DNA of 64,000 nt. Source: JASLEW01 sp963732005. GTDB taxonomy: Bacteria; Acidobacteriota; Thermoanaerobaculia; Multivoradales; UBA5704. Position numbers and translations under genes: made by a program. Positions within the stretch are counted from its first letter, which is position 1, and each line of letters starts with the position of its first letter. The stretch covers positions 682,001-746,000 of the forward strand of contig CAVSXT010000004.1 in assembly GCA_963732005.1 (NCBI GenBank). The letters run 5' to 3'. Below the pieces are notes generated by a model, which was given only the letters and a program-made list of their open reading frames with translations, had not been told where the DNA came from and searched no databases. Shown one piece after another: positions 61,571 through 64,000 of this stretch.

Positions 61571-62098
61571 TCAGCCGTCCTCGGGGTGCCACTCTGCCGC
61601 CAGGTCCTCGTCTTCTTCCAGGCGGAGACGCGCCAGACCGACGCCGGCCGGCAGCGCCGGGGCGAGCTGGTCGTGGATCCATCGCACCAGGGCTTCGCTC
61701 GATGGATTGAGAGCGCCGGCGGCGAACTCGGGCACCGCCGCGTTGAGGTGCTGATGATCGAGGCGCTCCAGCACCAGGTCCGCCACCAGGGCGTCCAGCT
61801 GGCCGAGGTCGGCGACGAACCCGGTCAGCGGATCCAGCGGACCGCGGACGGTGACGAACAGGCGGTAGTTATGGCCATGCCCCGGCAGGTTCGCGCACTT
61901 GCCGAAGCGGGCCCGGTTCTCCTCGTCGCTCCATTCCGGGCGCCGGTAGAGATGGCTGGCGCTGAAGCGGTAACGGCGCTCGAGCCGGAAGCTGGGGTCG
62001 CGCAGCTCGCCCTCGCCGGCAGCCCCGACTCCACCGCTCCCCGCGCCGGCGCCGGCCGTCGACACCGCTCCCGTCCGCGGATCCTGTAGCGGCTTCAT
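61571..62098 (-). CDS. 6-pyruvoyltetrahydropterin synthase/QueD-family protein
   Basis: 175 residues. The zinc ligands are the His of FSASHLYRRPEW and HGH in GKCANLPGHGHNYRL, with Cys of GKCANL as catalytic residue, then LDHQHLN and PSSEALVRWIHDQL with the acidic residue. A 35-residue Ala/Gly-rich N-terminal extension is unusual. It converts dihydroneopterin triphosphate to a pterin or queuosine precursor. The four-base overlap with an SDR gene (pteridine-reductase-like) points to a pterin role. Confidence 0.88.
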   Translation of the reverse strand: MKPLQDPRTGAVSTAGAGAGSGGVGAAGEGELRDPSFRLERRYRFSASHLYRRPEWSDEENRARFGKCANLPGHGHNYRLFVTVRGPLDPLTGFVADLGQLDALVADLVLERLDHQHLNAAVPEFAAGALNPSSEALVRWIHDQLAPALPAGVGLARLRLEEDEDLAAEWHPEDG

Positions 62099-62910
62099 GA
62101 CTCGGGCTCCCCTGCCGGCATCTCCGACGCCTTCGCCACGGCCGCCGCCGCCGGCACCTGGCCACGCCAGAGCTGGGAGCCGCCGGTCACCTCGACCCAG
62201 GAGCCGGTGGAGAAATCGCTGCGCAGCAGGAAGTCGACCGCCCGGGCGACGTCCACCGGATCCCCGAGCCGCTTGAGCAAGGTGCGCTGCCGCATCCTCT
62301 CGAGCTCCGCCGCCGGCACCCCTGCAGGGGGCAGGACCGGCCCCGGCATCACGCCGTTGACCCGATACCTCGGCGCCAGCGCCTTGGCCAGGGCCTTGAC
62401 CAGGGCGACCAGGGCAGCCTTGGCCACGCTGTGCGCCACGTACCCCGGCCAGAGCTCGATCGCGGCGGCATCGCCGATCGCCACCAGGTCTCCCCCCAGC
62501 GCCCCTCGCCGGCGGGCCAGCTCCTGGGCCAGCAGGAAGAAGGCGCGCAGGTTGAGCGCCTGCACGCCGTCCCAGTCCGCGGCGCTGGTGTCGAGCAGCG
62601 GCTTGTGGAGGAACGAGGCCGCCGCGTGCACCACCGCATCCGGCTGTTCCCCCGCCGCGGCACAGGCCTCGAAGAGGCGGCGCGGACCTTCGGGGTCGGC
62701 GAGATCGGCCGCGAACGACGCCGCCCCTGCCGGGAGGCCGGCAACCAGACCGGCCGCCAACTCCTCATTACCGTGGTAATGGACCAGGATCCGGGCGCCA
62801 CCCGCACCGAGATAGCGGCTGATCGCGCCGCCGACGCGGTGGGCGCCGCCGGTCACCAGGATGGTGCGGCCGGCAAAGGGCCGCTCGGCCTTCTCGTTCG
62901 TCTCAGCCAT
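62095..62910 (-). CDS. Short-chain dehydrogenase, pteridine-reductase-like
   Basis: 271 residues from ATG at 62910. The cofactor motif TILVTGGAHRVGGAISRYLGAGGARI resembles FolM/PTR1-type pteridine reductases. NAxG-like HAAASF and the catalytic serine region LVAIGDAAAIELW follow. At the Y-x-x-x-K site the sequence is VAHSVAKAAL, so Tyr is replaced by His while Lys remains. The C-terminal KRLGDPVDVARAVDFLLRSDFSTGSWVEVTGGSQLW is normal. It probably reduces a pterin together with the downstream PTPS-like protein. Confidence 0.85.
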   Translation of the reverse strand: MAETNEKAERPFAGRTILVTGGAHRVGGAISRYLGAGGARILVHYHGNEELAAGLVAGLPAGAASFAADLADPEGPRRLFEACAAAGEQPDAVVHAAASFLHKPLLDTSAADWDGVQALNLRAFFLLAQELARRRGALGGDLVAIGDAAAIELWPGYVAHSVAKAALVALVKALAKALAPRYRVNGVMPGPVLPPAGVPAAELERMRQRTLLKRLGDPVDVARAVDFLLRSDFSTGSWVEVTGGSQLWRGQVPAAAAVAKASEMPAGEPES

Positions 62911-63033
62911 CGCGAGTGCTTTCGGTGATCTTCGGACCTGCGCGGTTCCACGGCCCTTGGGGACCGGCAACCTCGCCCACCCGGCCGCGCCCCTGCCGCC
63001 GACGCCATGCCGGCATCGCCCCGCCCCCGCCCG

Positions 63034-63039
63034 TATAAT
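63034..63039 (+). promoter_or_regulatory. TATAAT element directly before lptF
   Basis: A perfect -10 hexamer ends six bases before the GTG at 63046, so transcription would start at or just at the initiation codon. A clear -35 hexamer is not seen. Confidence 0.5.
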
Positions 63040-63045
63040 GCCGCC

Positions 63046-64000
63046 GTGCGCCTTCGCCTCAACCGTTACATCGTTTCAGAGATCATGGGTCCGATGGGGT
63101 TGGGCTTTCTAGTCTATACCTTCATCCTCCTGCTGCGCTTCCTGTTCCAGTCGGCCGAGATGATCATCCGGCGCGGCCTGCCGGTCTCGATCGTGGGCAA
63201 GCTGCTGCTGGTGACCCTGCCCAACATCGTGGTCCTCACCCTGCCGATGTCGCTGCTCTTCGGCATCCTGATCGCGGTCGGGCGCCTCTCCTCGGACAGC
63301 GAGCTGACGGCGATGCGCTCCTGCGGCATCAGCCTGCTCTCCCTCTACCGGCCGGTGCTGCTGGTCTCGGCGGTGTTGACCGTCCTCAACACGCTGCTGA
63401 TGATCTACATCCTGCCCTGGGGCAATCACTCGCTGCAGGAGCTGCGCCTCGAGATCCTGACCCAGACGATGTCCCAGCAGGTCGAGCCGCGGGTCTTCTA
63501 CCAGGAATGGGTCGGCAAGTCGATCTACGTCTTCGAGGCGCCGCCTCCCGGCCGCCGCTGGAAAGGGGTGTTCCTGGCCGAGACCGAGCCCGGCACCCAG
63601 AAGAGCCAGATCACGGTCGCCGACTGGGGAGAGATCAAGGTGGACAAGGCCGGCGAGCACGTGGTCATGGTGCTCACCAATGCCGTCCGTCACACCGTCG
63701 ACATCAACCGGCCGGTGAGCTACGAGATCAGCCGCCACAAAGAGCTCGACGTCGTGCTCGAGGATCAGTTCACCAGCGAGCAGAAGGCCAAGATGGCGGC
63801 CTCCAAGGGCGTCCGCGAGCTCAATCTCCACGAGCTCCGGCGCGTCCGCAGCGACCGCGGCGCGCCGCCGGAGATGCGCAACCTGGCGCTGGTCGAGCTG
63901 CACAAGAAGTTCTCGATCCCCTTCGCCTGCATGGTCTTCGGTCTCTTCGCCCTGCCCCTGGGCATCAACAACCGCCGCGGCGGCAAGACCTCCGGCTTCG
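63046..64000 (+). CDS. lptF: LPS export permease LptF (3' end outside window)
   Basis: 318 visible codons. The N-terminal transmembrane part (RLRLNRYIVSEIMGPMGLGFLVYTFILLLRFLFQSAEMII, KLLLVTLPNIVVLTLPMSLLFGILIAVGRLSSDSELTAMRSCGISLLSLYRP) is characteristic of the LptF/LptG YjgP family. A periplasmic jellyroll-like part follows (SQITVADWGEIKVDKAGEHVVMVLTNAVRH), then a further helix begins (KKFSIPFACMVFGLFALPLGINNRRGG) when the window ends. It extracts LPS with LptB energy. Start GTG matches the family N terminus. Confidence 0.9.
   Translation, partial: MRLRLNRYIVSEIMGPMGLGFLVYTFILLLRFLFQSAEMIIRRGLPVSIVGKLLLVTLPNIVVLTLPMSLLFGILIAVGRLSSDSELTAMRSCGISLLSLYRPVLLVSAVLTVLNTLLMIYILPWGNHSLQELRLEILTQTMSQQVEPRVFYQEWVGKSIYVFEAPPPGRRWKGVFLAETEPGTQKSQITVADWGEIKVDKAGEHVVMVLTNAVRHTVDINRPVSYEISRHKELDVVLEDQFTSEQKAKMAASKGVRELNLHELRRVRSDRGAPPEMRNLALVELHKKFSIPFACMVFGLFALPLGINNRRGGKTSGF

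Overview
The window is high-GC bacterial chromosome, most likely from an acidobacterium, possibly Thermoanaerobaculia-like. Three things point there. One secreted protein (2492-4174) ends in a domain resembling the TIGR03437 domain that is abundant in Acidobacteriota. Another (10435-12258) ends in a Cys-bounded domain (HGGLFWFFDGAN, KVLDGC, HFWVFSSATT) that I associate with secreted proteins of this group. The core gene order is priA-accA-recJ-lptCA-lptB-rpoN-hpf-ptsN-hprK-rapZ-EIIA-HPr-ptsI. The lpt genes imply an LPS-bearing, two-membrane cell. The taxonomic call is inference.

Layout. 1-13.1 kb holds the end of a sensor kinase, a DUF188 protein, secreted proteins, a trehalose/glycogen pair (treZ plus debranching enzyme), an FG-GAP protein with a structured leader, and a PIN/Phd toxin-antitoxin pair. 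13.24-29.31 kb is a 16-kb genomic island in a tRNA-Leu(CAA) gene. It is bounded by 61-bp direct repeats with three mismatches and has a tyrosine integrase next to the intact tRNA. The island carries complete ISL3, IS1380 and IS4 elements, an IS21-type unit with accessory genes, a truncated inverted second IS4 copy and a group II intron 5' fragment. A HEPN-motif gene is split by two of these IS elements; removing them with one copy of each target duplication gives a perfect 450-codon frame. It heads an operon with one secreted and two membrane proteins.

29.6-52.6 kb is core: carD with a clear promoter, a TPR protein, priA, accA, recJ, a fused LptC/LptA-like protein, lptB, rpoN, hpf, ptsN, hprK, rapZ, a regulatory phosphotransferase set without a sugar permease, a lipoprotein, miaB, a bifunctional-nuclease-family protein, parA and parB. 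Both hpf and ptsN carry a +1 frameshift near the 3' end.

52.6-63.0 kb is accessory: an orphan lanthipeptide-like precursor peptide divergent from an HxlR-type regulator with a palindrome between them, a long inverted repeat, a 1161-residue protein combining a Cap4/DUF4297-like nuclease, a STAND-like NTPase and eight near-identical TPR units (a candidate anti-phage protein), two Uma2-family nucleases and a decayed third, a secreted protein with a probable CTG start, an aldo/keto reductase, and a pteridine pair (PTPS-like plus SDR). The window ends inside lptF, preceded by TATAAT only six bases before its start codon. Several genes here (lptF, the nuclease-family gene, parA) look leaderless or nearly so. 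No rRNA, CRISPR array or parS consensus was seen.
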